This document shows, piece after piece, positions 34,951 through 43,462 of a stretch of 64,000 nucleotides of DNA. The notes below the pieces were generated by a model that worked only from the letters and a program-made list of their open reading frames with translations, did not search any database and had not been told where the DNA came from. Origin of the DNA: Lachnoanaerobaculum sp. OBRC5-5 (GTDB taxonomy: Bacteria > Bacillota > Clostridia > Lachnospirales > Lachnospiraceae); NCBI RefSeq assembly GCF_000296385.1, contig NZ_JH815185.1, positions 405,653-469,652 of the forward strand, in the 5' to 3' direction. Each line of letters starts with the position of its first letter. The stretch's first letter is position 1. The position numbers were made by a program, and so were the translations under genes.

Positions 34951-36156
34951 GTGGATAAATGGATTGATATTAATTTATTGGATAAATACCCGGAAGCCAC
35001 CGACAGTATGATTAATGAGGCTCTGGATATGTGTATGGAACAGGTGAAGAATAATTTACCTGCATTTGAAGAGCATTTTCCGGCGGCAAACAGTGAGGGA
35101 AATTTTTATACACCGGGTATTAATACCGACTGGACAAGCGGATTTTGGACAGGTGAAGTATGGCTTTCATATGAAAATGCCAAAACTGAGAAGGACAAAA
35201 AAATTTTTGAAACAGCAGGGAAAAAACAGGTAGATTCTTTTTTGGAGAGAATAAATATAAGACATTATATAGACCATCACGATATGGGATTTCTTTATAT
35301 ACCGTCCTGTGTGGCAGCTTACAGCCTGATTTCCTATGAAAATGCAAAGGAGGCGGCAATAAAGGCGGCAGATCAGCTTTGCAGCAGATATCGTCCTGAA
35401 GGTAAGTATATACAGGCGTGGGGAGAAATGTGGGCAAGAGATAATGCCAGACTTATAATAGACTGTATGCTGAATGTGCCGCTACTCTATTGGGCTAGTG
35501 AAGTGACAAAGGATGAGCATTATGCGAAGATAGCTAAAAACCATATCCTTACTACGATGAAGCATATAATAAGAGATGATGATTCTACCTGGCATACGAT
35601 ATTCTTTGATCCGGATACCGGAGAATTTTCTCATGGTGCTACCTGTCAGGGGTATAAGGATGCCAGCGCATGGGCCAGAGGACAGGCATGGGGAATTTAT
35701 GGAACCGCCATTGCATATAAGAATACGGGAGATAAGGAATATATAAAATATTTTGAGAGAGTATCAAAGTATTTTTTAAAACATCTGCCGAAAGATCTTT
35801 GTCCATATTGGGATCTAAGTTTCGGTGACGGAGATGAAAATGAACAGCCAAGAGACTCATCATCAGCTGCAATAGCTGTATGCGGATTTTTGGAAATGAG
35901 TAAATATCTGGATGAAGAAAGCAAAGCTTACTATACTTCAGTTGCAAAGAAAATTATGTATTCTCTTATAAAGAACTATCAGGTTAAAGATAAGAGTATA
36001 TCAAACGGTCAGCTTTTACATGGAACATATGCAAAGAAAACACCTTATAATACCTGTAAAAACAGCGGAGTAGACGAGTGTGTAATTTGGGGAGATTATT
36101 TCTTTATGGAGGCTCTTACAAGACTTTCAAGACCTGATTGGAAAATGTATTGGTAG
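34951..36156 (+). CDS. Unsaturated glucuronyl hydrolase (GH88)
   Basis: 401 residues. Hydrates the 4,5-double bond of the unsaturated uronic acid made by the lyase, releasing it from the oligosaccharide. Catalytic pair: Asp111 in HHDMGFLY and Asp171 in ARLIIDCML, 60 residues apart as in the Bacillus enzyme (61). WARGQAWGIYG and PRDSSSAAIAV are further family motifs. No signal peptide. Start GTG with AAAAGGAGATTAATTAA. The first 68 codons, with the end of the lyase gene, exist as a diverged fragment at 21690. Confidence 0.93.
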   Translation: MDKWIDINLLDKYPEATDSMINEALDMCMEQVKNNLPAFEEHFPAANSEGNFYTPGINTDWTSGFWTGEVWLSYENAKTEKDKKIFETAGKKQVDSFLERINIRHYIDHHDMGFLYIPSCVAAYSLISYENAKEAAIKAADQLCSRYRPEGKYIQAWGEMWARDNARLIIDCMLNVPLLYWASEVTKDEHYAKIAKNHILTTMKHIIRDDDSTWHTIFFDPDTGEFSHGATCQGYKDASAWARGQAWGIYGTAIAYKNTGDKEYIKYFERVSKYFLKHLPKDLCPYWDLSFGDGDENEQPRDSSSAAIAVCGFLEMSKYLDEESKAYYTSVAKKIMYSLIKNYQVKDKSISNGQLLHGTYAKKTPYNTCKNSGVDECVIWGDYFFMEALTRLSRPDWKMYW

Positions 36157-36190
36157 TAGCAGCAACTTTTGTACTTTAATAGGAGTAGAT

Positions 36191-36979
36191 ATGATTAAAC
36201 TGAAAATAGTAGGTAGGGGAGAGATAGAAAGAGCCTGCGGCTTTGAGGGAGATAATAAAGCGGAGCTTGTGTATTGCAGTGAATACATGGATGGAGACAG
36301 AATAGTACTTGATACGGATAAAGCCGGGAGGTATTGTGTCGTACGTTTTGAGGACAGTATGAGAGAGGCATTTATCTATATTCCGGGCAGGAGCATTGAA
36401 TTTTTTATTCCTCCTGCAAATAACAGACCGAATTATTCACCGAAGAGCTTTACAGGAATGATCCATTATATTGAGGCAAGATATGCTACCGATGAGGAGA
36501 TAAGTAAAGTAAAAAACCTTGCGTTAAATGTTTATGACCAACACGAGAATAATACATTTTATCCTCATGCATCAGCTAATGTGGAAACCAGAGGTGAGGC
36601 GGTATTTGCGGCAAGAAATGCGATAGACGGAATGTATGCAAACTCCTCTCACGGTAAATATCCTTATCAGAGTTGGGGTATTAACAGAGATCCTAAAGCG
36701 GCTCTTACCTTAGATTTTGGAAGAGAAGTACTTGTAAATGAAATAAGACTTACACTGAGAGCCGATTATCCCCATGATAATTACTGGGTAAGTGCAGATA
36801 TTAATTTTGATGACGGCAGCAGTGAAACTCTAAAACTTGAGAAATCTGAAAAGCCACAGTGTTTTTTGATAAAGGAAAGAAAAATAAAAAGCCTTGTGCT
36901 TGAAAAGCTTATAAAGGCGGAGGGAGAATCTCCGTTCCCGGCACTTACGCAAATTGAAGTCCGGGGAGTTGAGGCTTGA
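36191..36979 (+). CDS. Protein with discoidin-like (F5/8 type C) carbohydrate-binding domain
   Basis: 262 residues. The N-terminal 115 residues are a beta-rich region of unknown kind (DRIVLDTDKAGRYCVVRFED, AFIYIPGRSIEFFIPP). The C-terminal half reads like a discoidin fold: ASANVETRGEAVFAARNAIDG, then YQSWGINRDPKAALTLDFGR and VLVNEIRLTLRADYPHDNYW. No signal peptide or catalytic motif is visible. As last gene of the glycan operon it may bind the imported sugar or serve an enzyme. SD AATAGGAGTAGAT. Function not assigned. Confidence 0.7.
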   Translation: MIKLKIVGRGEIERACGFEGDNKAELVYCSEYMDGDRIVLDTDKAGRYCVVRFEDSMREAFIYIPGRSIEFFIPPANNRPNYSPKSFTGMIHYIEARYATDEEISKVKNLALNVYDQHENNTFYPHASANVETRGEAVFAARNAIDGMYANSSHGKYPYQSWGINRDPKAALTLDFGREVLVNEIRLTLRADYPHDNYWVSADINFDDGSSETLKLEKSEKPQCFLIKERKIKSLVLEKLIKAEGESPFPALTQIEVRGVEA

Positions 36980-37007
36980 TTGTAGAAATTTAAAACTTTT
37001 TAAATGT

Positions 37008-37040
37008 AAGAGTGGGTTGATTTTAACCCACTCTTATTTG
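37008..37040 (+). terminator. Terminator of the sulfated-glycan operon
   Basis: AAGAGTGGGTT and AACCCACTCTT form a perfect 11-bp stem around GATTTT, followed by ATTTG. It marks the end of the operon beginning at the LacI gene. Confidence 0.88.
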
Positions 37041-37119
37041 TAAATAATAACAATAAGTTGTATCATTGTATTATATAAAATAAAAGTTTAATCATATAAT
37101 CAAAGAGGATAATATAAAT

Positions 37120-38229
37120 ATGGAATTATTGGACTATTTAAAATGGAGAAATGATATAAGCTTATCGGTATCACCTTTTAATGATATAGATAATGTAATA
37201 CTGTCATATATATCTTATATGAATTTTGATGAGTTGTTTTCTGATACTGAAGGTATATACGGTATTGAAGAAGTACTGAAGATATTTTGTGAGAAATATT
37301 CTTTGGATGAAATAAGAGATAAAGGACAATTTACAGAGAGAGCGCCTCTTTTACTTGAACAGATGGTAGCGGGGGAGCGATTTAGAGAAACAAGGATCGG
37401 ATATCACAGAGATATTTTTGATAAAGAAAAGGTCAAGCAATTTTCAGCAGTTACATTCTTTCTGCCTAACGGAACAAATTATATAGCCTTTCGTGGAACC
37501 GACAGTACAATAACAGGCTGGAAAGAAGATTTTATGATGAGTTGTATGTCTGAAACGGAGGGAGCAAAGGAAGCACTTGATTATTTAAATGATATATCAA
37601 AGCTGATTAAAGGTGATTTTATGCTTGGCGGACATTCAAAAGGTGGAAATTTTGCAATGTATGCGGCAGCTTTTTGTAATGATGAAGTAAAGAAGTGCAT
37701 TACTAAAATATATAATAATGACGGCCCGGGATTTAGGGAGGAGATCATTAATACGGAGGAATATAAGCAGATTGTTAATAAAATATACAGTATAGTTCCG
37801 CAAACCTCCATAATAGGACAATTACTTTCAAACAACAGTAAGCAAAGAGTTGTAAAAAGCAGTGCAAACGGTATTTTCCAGCATGATGCTATGACATGGG
37901 AGGTAATGAGAGATGAGTTTGTTGAATCAAAACTTGATAGCCTAAGTAATTTTGTAAAAATAGCATTGGGATCATGGCTTGAAAAAACAGATGATGAAAC
38001 AAGAGAGTCTTTGGTTACTACAGTGTTTGCCCTTATTGAAGAGACGGAAGCGAATACGTTTAAAGAATTTGGAGTAAACTTATTTAAGAATGCAGGGATA
38101 ATTATAAAGAGTCTGGCAAAACTTCCAAAGGAAAAGAGGGATGAATTGATAAGTGCATTTAGCAGTGCATTGCAGGCAGGTGGGGAAACGGTTATTGATA
38201 ATATATCTATAAGTAAAAACAAAGAATAA
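37120..38229 (+). CDS. Mbeg1-like (DUF2974) alpha/beta hydrolase
   Basis: 369 residues. The family start DYLKWRNDISLSVSPFNDIDN is complete. The hydrolase core follows with YIAFRGTDSTITGWKEDF (oxyanion region) and the nucleophile elbow GGHSKGG (Ser173). The C-terminal 120 residues are helical and less conserved. Lipase-3-like or esterase activity on an unknown substrate is expected, probably in the cytoplasm, since no signal peptide is seen. A weak SD, AGAGGA, precedes the ATG. Single-gene unit between the glycan operon and the sulfhydrylase gene. Confidence 0.88.
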   Translation: MELLDYLKWRNDISLSVSPFNDIDNVILSYISYMNFDELFSDTEGIYGIEEVLKIFCEKYSLDEIRDKGQFTERAPLLLEQMVAGERFRETRIGYHRDIFDKEKVKQFSAVTFFLPNGTNYIAFRGTDSTITGWKEDFMMSCMSETEGAKEALDYLNDISKLIKGDFMLGGHSKGGNFAMYAAAFCNDEVKKCITKIYNNDGPGFREEIINTEEYKQIVNKIYSIVPQTSIIGQLLSNNSKQRVVKSSANGIFQHDAMTWEVMRDEFVESKLDSLSNFVKIALGSWLEKTDDETRESLVTTVFALIEETEANTFKEFGVNLFKNAGIIIKSLAKLPKEKRDELISAFSSALQAGGETVIDNISISKNKE

Positions 38230-38409
38230 AACAAGTATTATAAATTTGAGCTCTCTTACTTGCATTAAAATATTGAATATTGTACACAGATAGAAACATT
38301 ATATTTGATATTATCACGATAATAAAGTATACTCATTTTTGTACGGAGTAAGGGATGCGTACCTGCATAAAATACTACGAAATATGTGTATATAAAGGAG
38401 AATAAACTA

Positions 38410-39687
38410 ATGTCAAAATACAATATAAATACAATCTGTGTACAGGGCGGTTATGAGCCTAAAAATGGAGAACCCAGAGTGGTTCCGATAGTTCAATCTA
38501 CAACCTTTAAATATGAGTCTTCACAGCAGATGGGAGATTTGTTTGACTTAAAGGATACAGGATATTTTTATTCAAGACTTGCAAATCCTACAAATGATGC
38601 CGTGGCAAGAAAGATTTGTCAACTTGAGGGCGGTGTAGCGGCCATACTTACATCATCAGGTCAGGCGGCAAACTTTTATGCCATACTTAATATAGCAGGT
38701 GCGGGGGATCATGTTATAGCTTCTTCAGCAATATACGGAGGAACATATAATCTTATAGCCAACACAATGAAAAATATGGGTATCGAGTCTACATTCGTGG
38801 ATCCTGATATTTCAGCGGAGGAACTTGCTACTAAATTTAAACCGAATACAAAGCTTGTATTTGGCGAGACCATAGCAAATCCGGCACTTAGAATTTTGGA
38901 TATTGAAAAGTTTGCAAAAGCTGCACATGAGCATGGTGTACCGCTTATAGTTGACAATACATTCCCTACACCGATATTTTGCAGACCTTTTGAATGGGGC
39001 GTTGATATCGTAACACATTCAACATCAAAGTATATGAACGGTACTGCCAATGCACTCGGCGGTGTTGTGGTAGACTCCGGAAACTTTGATTGGACTAAGT
39101 ATAAAGATAAATATAAAGGTCTTACAACTCCTGATGAAACTTATCATGGAATAGTGTATACAGAAAGTTTCGGTAAGGGGGCATACATTACAAAGATGAC
39201 AACAAATCTTATGCGTGACCTCGGAGCGATTCCTTCACCTCAAAACTCATTCTATCTTGGAGTTGGACTTGAAACATTGCATTTAAGAATGCCGAGACAT
39301 TTTGAGAATGCACTTGCTATTGCAAAGCACCTTGAAAAACATCCTAAGATATCATGGGTATCATTCTCAGGACTTGAAAATGACAGTCAGCATGAGTTGG
39401 CTAAAAAATATCTTCCAAACGGCTCATGTGGAGTTATATCATTCGGAATAGCAGGAGGCAGAGAAGCGGCAGTTAAGTTTATGGACTCTTTGGAGCTTAT
39501 TGCAATCGTTACTCATGTGGCGGATGCAAGAACCTGTGTACTTCATCCTGCATCTACAACACATAGACAGATGAATGATGATGAACTGAAAGCGGCAGGA
39601 GTATCACCTGACCTTATCAGAATGTCTGTTGGTATAGAAGATGTCAGAGACTTAATAGCTGATATAGAGCAGGCTTTGGAGAAATAA
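38410..39687 (+). CDS. O-acetylhomoserine sulfhydrylase / aminocarboxypropyltransferase
   Basis: 425 residues, PLP-dependent Cys/Met metabolism family. It makes homocysteine (or methionine) from O-acetylhomoserine and sulfide (or methanethiol). Seen: TICVQGGYEPKNGEPRVVPI, the PLP lysine Lys207 in HSTSKYMNG, and LETLHLRMPRHFENA, typical of the long OAH sulfhydrylase form. The ATG at 38410 has AAAGGAGAAT; an in-frame GTG at 38386 includes that SD and is rejected. No SAM riboswitch is recognisable in the 180 bases upstream, although such genes often have one. Confidence 0.93.
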   Translation: MSKYNINTICVQGGYEPKNGEPRVVPIVQSTTFKYESSQQMGDLFDLKDTGYFYSRLANPTNDAVARKICQLEGGVAAILTSSGQAANFYAILNIAGAGDHVIASSAIYGGTYNLIANTMKNMGIESTFVDPDISAEELATKFKPNTKLVFGETIANPALRILDIEKFAKAAHEHGVPLIVDNTFPTPIFCRPFEWGVDIVTHSTSKYMNGTANALGGVVVDSGNFDWTKYKDKYKGLTTPDETYHGIVYTESFGKGAYITKMTTNLMRDLGAIPSPQNSFYLGVGLETLHLRMPRHFENALAIAKHLEKHPKISWVSFSGLENDSQHELAKKYLPNGSCGVISFGIAGGREAAVKFMDSLELIAIVTHVADARTCVLHPASTTHRQMNDDELKAAGVSPDLIRMSVGIEDVRDLIADIEQALEK

Positions 39688-39744
39688 ATTTAAGAGATTA
39701 ATCTCCAAAATGTTGTATAAAAATTTTGATATAATATTTCATAT

Positions 39745-40065
39745 ATGAATACTGTGAAAGGAGGAATGCTGTTTGGATATTTACAGAGTGAAGATTGTAT
39801 TCTTCAACTGGATGAGAGAAATGAAAAAACAGAATCTAAGTATTTTTTAGAAAATTACTTAAACACAGAATTGTCAATGAACGGTACAACAAGTGGAAAG
39901 TTTGCTGTCCAATATTTTGATTCTGCAAATAATAATATAATTCAAATAGCAGATGTTTTTGCGAATTTATATTATTCTCATATGAAAACAGGTGGTTATA
40001 AAGAGGATATTCAAAAATTAAAAGATGCAAAAATATTAAAGTGTTTATTTAAATTTCCGGTATAA
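39745..40065 (+). pseudogene. C-terminal fragment of a DUF3800 protein
   Basis: 106 codons. The second half (FDSANNNIIQIADVFANLYYSHMKTGGY) is the conserved end of DUF3800 proteins, in which a conserved acidic residue lies in the Q-I-A-D motif of an RNase H-like fold. Full-length members have about 220-250 residues and begin with a D-E-S/T-G motif that is missing here. An ATG with GGAGGA is present, so a short product might be made, but loss of the N-terminal active-site residues makes a relic most likely. Confidence 0.7.
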
Positions 40066-40203
40066 ATAAAGGTATTATATTGACATGGTTGATTGCTTAT
40101 GCTAACATAGTAACATCAACAGTAAGTCCTCTTTGAGTGCCGTTTTCTAGGTAAACGTCATGTGTTGGCGTCACTATTAGGCTATTGATTATTTTTAAGA
40201 CTT

Positions 40204-40234
40204 AAGATCAGCTAAAGAGGCTGGTCTTTTTATT
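40204..40234 (+). terminator. Intrinsic terminator
   Basis: AAGATCAGC pairs with GCTGGTCTT (one G-T pair) and is followed by a T-rich tract. The preceding 140 bases (40066-40203) hold no recognisable gene. Confidence 0.75.
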
Positions 40235-40289
40235 TTATAAATAGTGTAGCAATTGTAAAATTTGTAAATGTTTTTAAAGAAAGGAAACT

Positions 40290-41786
40290 ATGACTACAAA
40301 AGAAAAATTAAAAAAATATCAGGACTGGTTATTTAAATGTTCTGCATACCAAATGGCATTAAATATTATAGGAATTGATAAGCAGACAGTTGCACCAAGT
40401 GCAGGAGCTGCTTATAGAGATGAGAGATCTGCTTATTTGGCAGGAGAACTCTTCAGCTTGGAAACAGATCCTCAGATCATAGATATATTAAAGGACTTAA
40501 AAGATGATCCTGAGGTAAGTGATGAAGACAGACGTGCTATAAAGCTCTATTATAAGAAGGCATTGGATACAGTTTGCATACCTAAGGAAGAGTTTGTGGC
40601 TTTTAAAAAGCTTTGTGACGAGTCATTTGATGCGTGGATACTTGCAAAATCAAAGGCCGACTATTCTATATTCGAGCCTTATTTGAAGAAAGTAATAGAG
40701 AGCCAAAAAAAGTTATACGGTTACAGAAGCAGCGATAAGAGCATTTATAATCAGATGCTTGATGATTATGAGCCGGGTATGGACGAAGAAAAATATGATG
40801 CGTTCTTTAATGCTTTAAAAGAGAGATTAGTTCCGCTTATCGGTAAGGTAACAAAGGCAAAGCAGATTAACGAGGATTTTCTACATCAAAGCTTTCCTAT
40901 TGAAGATCAGAAAAAGTTTATGGATGATTTACTGAAGTATGTACATTTTGATCCTTCTTGGGGTTATCAAAATGAATCTGAGCACCCGTTTACTTCCTGG
41001 ACTTGTGAGAATGATTGCCGTACAACTACAAAATATATAGAAAATAATGTAGCTTCCGCAATACTTTCAACGGTACACGAGGTCGGACATGCATACTACG
41101 AGCACAATATAGACCCGAAGTATGACGGAATGATTTTGTCAGAGGGTGTATCATCAGGAATGCATGAGTCACAGTCACGTCTATGTGAGAACTACCTTGG
41201 ACGTACTATGGCTTTTTGGAAATATAATTATCCTAAGTTACAGGCATATTTCCCTAAGCAACTTGGAGATGTAAGACTTGAAGATTTTTATAAGGCAATC
41301 AATGTTTCAAAACCGTCATTTGTTCGTACGGAAGCGGATGAACTTACATATCCTTTGCATGTTTTGATTCGTTATGAGATAGAAAAGGGATTATTTAACG
41401 GTACTATTTCTACAGAAGGACTTGATAAGACATGGAATGCAAAGTATAAAGAGTATCTTGGAGTAGATGTACCAAATGACAAGCTCGGTATCTTACAGGA
41501 TGTACACTGGTCAGACGGAAGTTTCGGTTATTTCCCAACCTATGCACTTGGAACAGCATTTGCGGCACAGTATGTACATGCAATGAAAAAAGATCTGGAT
41601 GTAGACAATTTACTGGAAAATAATAAATTTGATGTAGTAATGAATTGGTTAAAGGAAAATATTCATACATACGGTTTCCGTTATGAGGCGCCTGAGCTTA
41701 TGAAGATGGTAACCGGTGAAGAATTTAATGTAAATTATTTCCTTGATTATATAGAAGAGAAGTATACAAAGTTATATAATTTATAG
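40290..41786 (+). CDS. Carboxypeptidase M32 (carboxypeptidase Taq type)
   Basis: 498 residues. A metal-dependent cytoplasmic carboxypeptidase that trims C-terminal residues from peptides. The zinc/cobalt motif is HEVGH (263-267), followed by the family's GMILSEGVSSGMHESQSRLCEN with the third ligand Glu. Other M32 signatures: HPFTSWTCENDCRTTT, TEADELTYPLHVLIRYEIE and GILQDVHWSDGSFGYFPTY. SD AAAGAAAGGAAACT. Monocistronic, with terminators on both sides. Confidence 0.95.
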   Translation: MTTKEKLKKYQDWLFKCSAYQMALNIIGIDKQTVAPSAGAAYRDERSAYLAGELFSLETDPQIIDILKDLKDDPEVSDEDRRAIKLYYKKALDTVCIPKEEFVAFKKLCDESFDAWILAKSKADYSIFEPYLKKVIESQKKLYGYRSSDKSIYNQMLDDYEPGMDEEKYDAFFNALKERLVPLIGKVTKAKQINEDFLHQSFPIEDQKKFMDDLLKYVHFDPSWGYQNESEHPFTSWTCENDCRTTTKYIENNVASAILSTVHEVGHAYYEHNIDPKYDGMILSEGVSSGMHESQSRLCENYLGRTMAFWKYNYPKLQAYFPKQLGDVRLEDFYKAINVSKPSFVRTEADELTYPLHVLIRYEIEKGLFNGTISTEGLDKTWNAKYKEYLGVDVPNDKLGILQDVHWSDGSFGYFPTYALGTAFAAQYVHAMKKDLDVDNLLENNKFDVVMNWLKENIHTYGFRYEAPELMKMVTGEEFNVNYFLDYIEEKYTKLYNL

Positions 41787-41795
41787 AAAAGTATT

Positions 41796-41830
41796 AAAGA
41801 CATATCAGTATAAACGGGTATGTCTTTTTT
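41796..41830 (+). terminator. Terminator after the M32 carboxypeptidase gene
   Basis: AAAGACATA and TATGTCTTT arms with a 14-nt loop and six T in the tail. Confidence 0.82.
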
Positions 41831-41925
41831 AGTGGGCTCATATAAAATAATCTCACAAAAGATAAAGCTTTTATAAAAATATAAATAAAAAATGATTTAA
41901 ATTAATGTTTAAAAATGATATTATC

Positions 41926-41952
41926 GTCTATAATATGATAAAATTTATAGAC
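41926..41952. promoter_or_regulatory. Inverted repeat over a -10 box before the fucosidase gene
   Basis: GTCTATAA (41926-41933) and TTATAGAC (41945-41952) are perfect inverted arms 11 bases apart. TATAAT (41929-41934) within the left arm is a good -10 box; the -35 region is weak, which fits an activated promoter. A regulator such as the YesN-like AraC protein encoded downstream may act here, but this is inference. Confidence 0.5.
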
Positions 41953-42001
41953 AGATAGCTTTAATAAAGAAAAATTTATATAAAGTACAAGGAGAGAGAT
42001 A

Positions 42002-43438
42002 ATGAGCTATATCGGAATAGAAGAAGATATAAGACTGATCAAGGCAGTTCCAAGTGAGAGACAGCTTACATATGAAAAAATGGAGTTTTTTTGTTTTATT
42101 CATTTTACAGTAAATACTTTTACAGGAAGTGAATGGGGTGACGGTAAAGAAGACGTATCCATTTTTAATCCTACAGAACTTGATGCAAGGCTATGGGTAA
42201 AGACTGCTAAAGATGCCGGTATGAAGGGATTGATTCTTACCTGCAAACATCATGACGGTTTCTGCCTTTGGCCGTCAAAATATACGGAACATAGCGTAAA
42301 GAATTCACCATACAAAAACGGAAAAGGTGATATAGTTAGAGAAGTGTCGGAAGCATGTAAAGAGTTTGGACTAAAATTCGGTATTTATCTTTCACCATGG
42401 GATAGAAATAACAGTAGCTATGGAAAAGGAAAGGAGTATGATGATTACTATGTAAATCAGCTTACAGAACTCTTGACAGAGTATGGTGAACTCTACACTA
42501 TCTGGCTGGACGGTGCTTGTGGTGAAGGGGCTAACGGTAAGATTCAAAAGTATGATTGGAACAGATATTACAAAGTAATGCGTGAACTACAGCCTAATGC
42601 AGTTATTTCTATTTCCGGACCTGATGTAAGATGGTGTGGAAATGAGGCAGGTGAAGTCAGAGAAAGTGAATGGAGTGTTGTTGCAAAAGATATGACAGAT
42701 CCGTCAATTACAGCCGAATTAAGCCAGCATGAAGATAATGAAGAATTTAGAGACAGACCTTTGGATGAGACTCAGTCAGATCTTGGAAGCAGAGAGCGTC
42801 TCAAAAATGAAAAAGAACTGGTGTGGTATCCGGCAGAAACAGATGTATCCATTCGTCCGGGCTGGTTTTATCATGAAGAAGAGGATAATAAAGTTCGTTC
42901 ATTTGAGAATCTGAAAGACATATATTTAAAATCAGTTGGTGGAAATACAGCTCTTTTATTGAATATTCCACCTATGAAGAACGGAAAAATTCATGAAAAA
43001 GATATGGCCATCTTAAAGAGATTGGGTGAGTTTATAAATGATACATTTAAAAATAACCTTTTAAAAAATGCATTGATTAAGACTGTTCCTGAGCATGATT
43101 GCAGAGGTAATTCGCCTGACATGATGCGAACAGATGATTATAATACATATTTTATGAATAAAGAAGGTGATAATAAATTACTGATTGAAATAAAATTTGA
43201 TGAGTGTAAGAAACTGAATTATTTAGTTTTAAAAGAAGCAATAACCTTCAGTCAAAGAGTTGAAAAATTCAATGTGTATTTTAACGATGAGTCAGGAAAA
43301 AAAATAAAAATTTTCGAAGGAACAACTATAGGATATAAGAGAATTATTGATTTAAAAGGTACTAAGACTGATAATCTTACTATAGAAATTGAAGATTCCA
43401 GGGTGGCACCGGTAATGTCTTTTGTTGGAGTATACTGA
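42002..43438 (+). CDS. Alpha-L-fucosidase (GH29)
   Basis: 478 residues. Retaining fucosidase releasing L-fucose from glycan ends. The N-terminal catalytic barrel shows FIHFTVNTFTGSEWGDG, LILTCKHHDGFCLWPSKYTEH, FGIYLSPWDRN and the nucleophile Asp170 in YTIWLDGACGEG. A C-terminal beta domain follows (LNYLVLKEAITFSQRVEKFNVYF). There is no signal peptide, so the substrate is an imported fuco-oligosaccharide. SD AAGGAGAGAGATA. First gene of a locus with GH20, two-component system and ABC importer. Confidence 0.93.
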   Translation: MSYIGIEEDIRLIKAVPSERQLTYEKMEFFCFIHFTVNTFTGSEWGDGKEDVSIFNPTELDARLWVKTAKDAGMKGLILTCKHHDGFCLWPSKYTEHSVKNSPYKNGKGDIVREVSEACKEFGLKFGIYLSPWDRNNSSYGKGKEYDDYYVNQLTELLTEYGELYTIWLDGACGEGANGKIQKYDWNRYYKVMRELQPNAVISISGPDVRWCGNEAGEVRESEWSVVAKDMTDPSITAELSQHEDNEEFRDRPLDETQSDLGSRERLKNEKELVWYPAETDVSIRPGWFYHEEEDNKVRSFENLKDIYLKSVGGNTALLLNIPPMKNGKIHEKDMAILKRLGEFINDTFKNNLLKNALIKTVPEHDCRGNSPDMMRTDDYNTYFMNKEGDNKLLIEIKFDECKKLNYLVLKEAITFSQRVEKFNVYFNDESGKKIKIFEGTTIGYKRIIDLKGTKTDNLTIEIEDSRVAPVMSFVGVY

Positions 43439-43462
43439 TAAAATAAACGAGGAGTATGAGTA

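Noticed and set aside
37581..38234. 217-codon open frame on the minus strand opposite the Mbeg1-like gene.
   Set aside because: Low-complexity Ser/Leu-rich translation typical of the reverse strand of a real gene. The plus-strand gene has a complete catalytic motif.
38230..38409. Possible SAM riboswitch before the O-acetylhomoserine sulfhydrylase gene.
   Set aside because: The conserved S-box elements and a terminator hairpin are not present in these 180 bases.
39688..39744. GAGATTAATCTC after the sulfhydrylase gene as a terminator.
   Set aside because: The stem has only six base pairs without a proper loop and no T-run follows.
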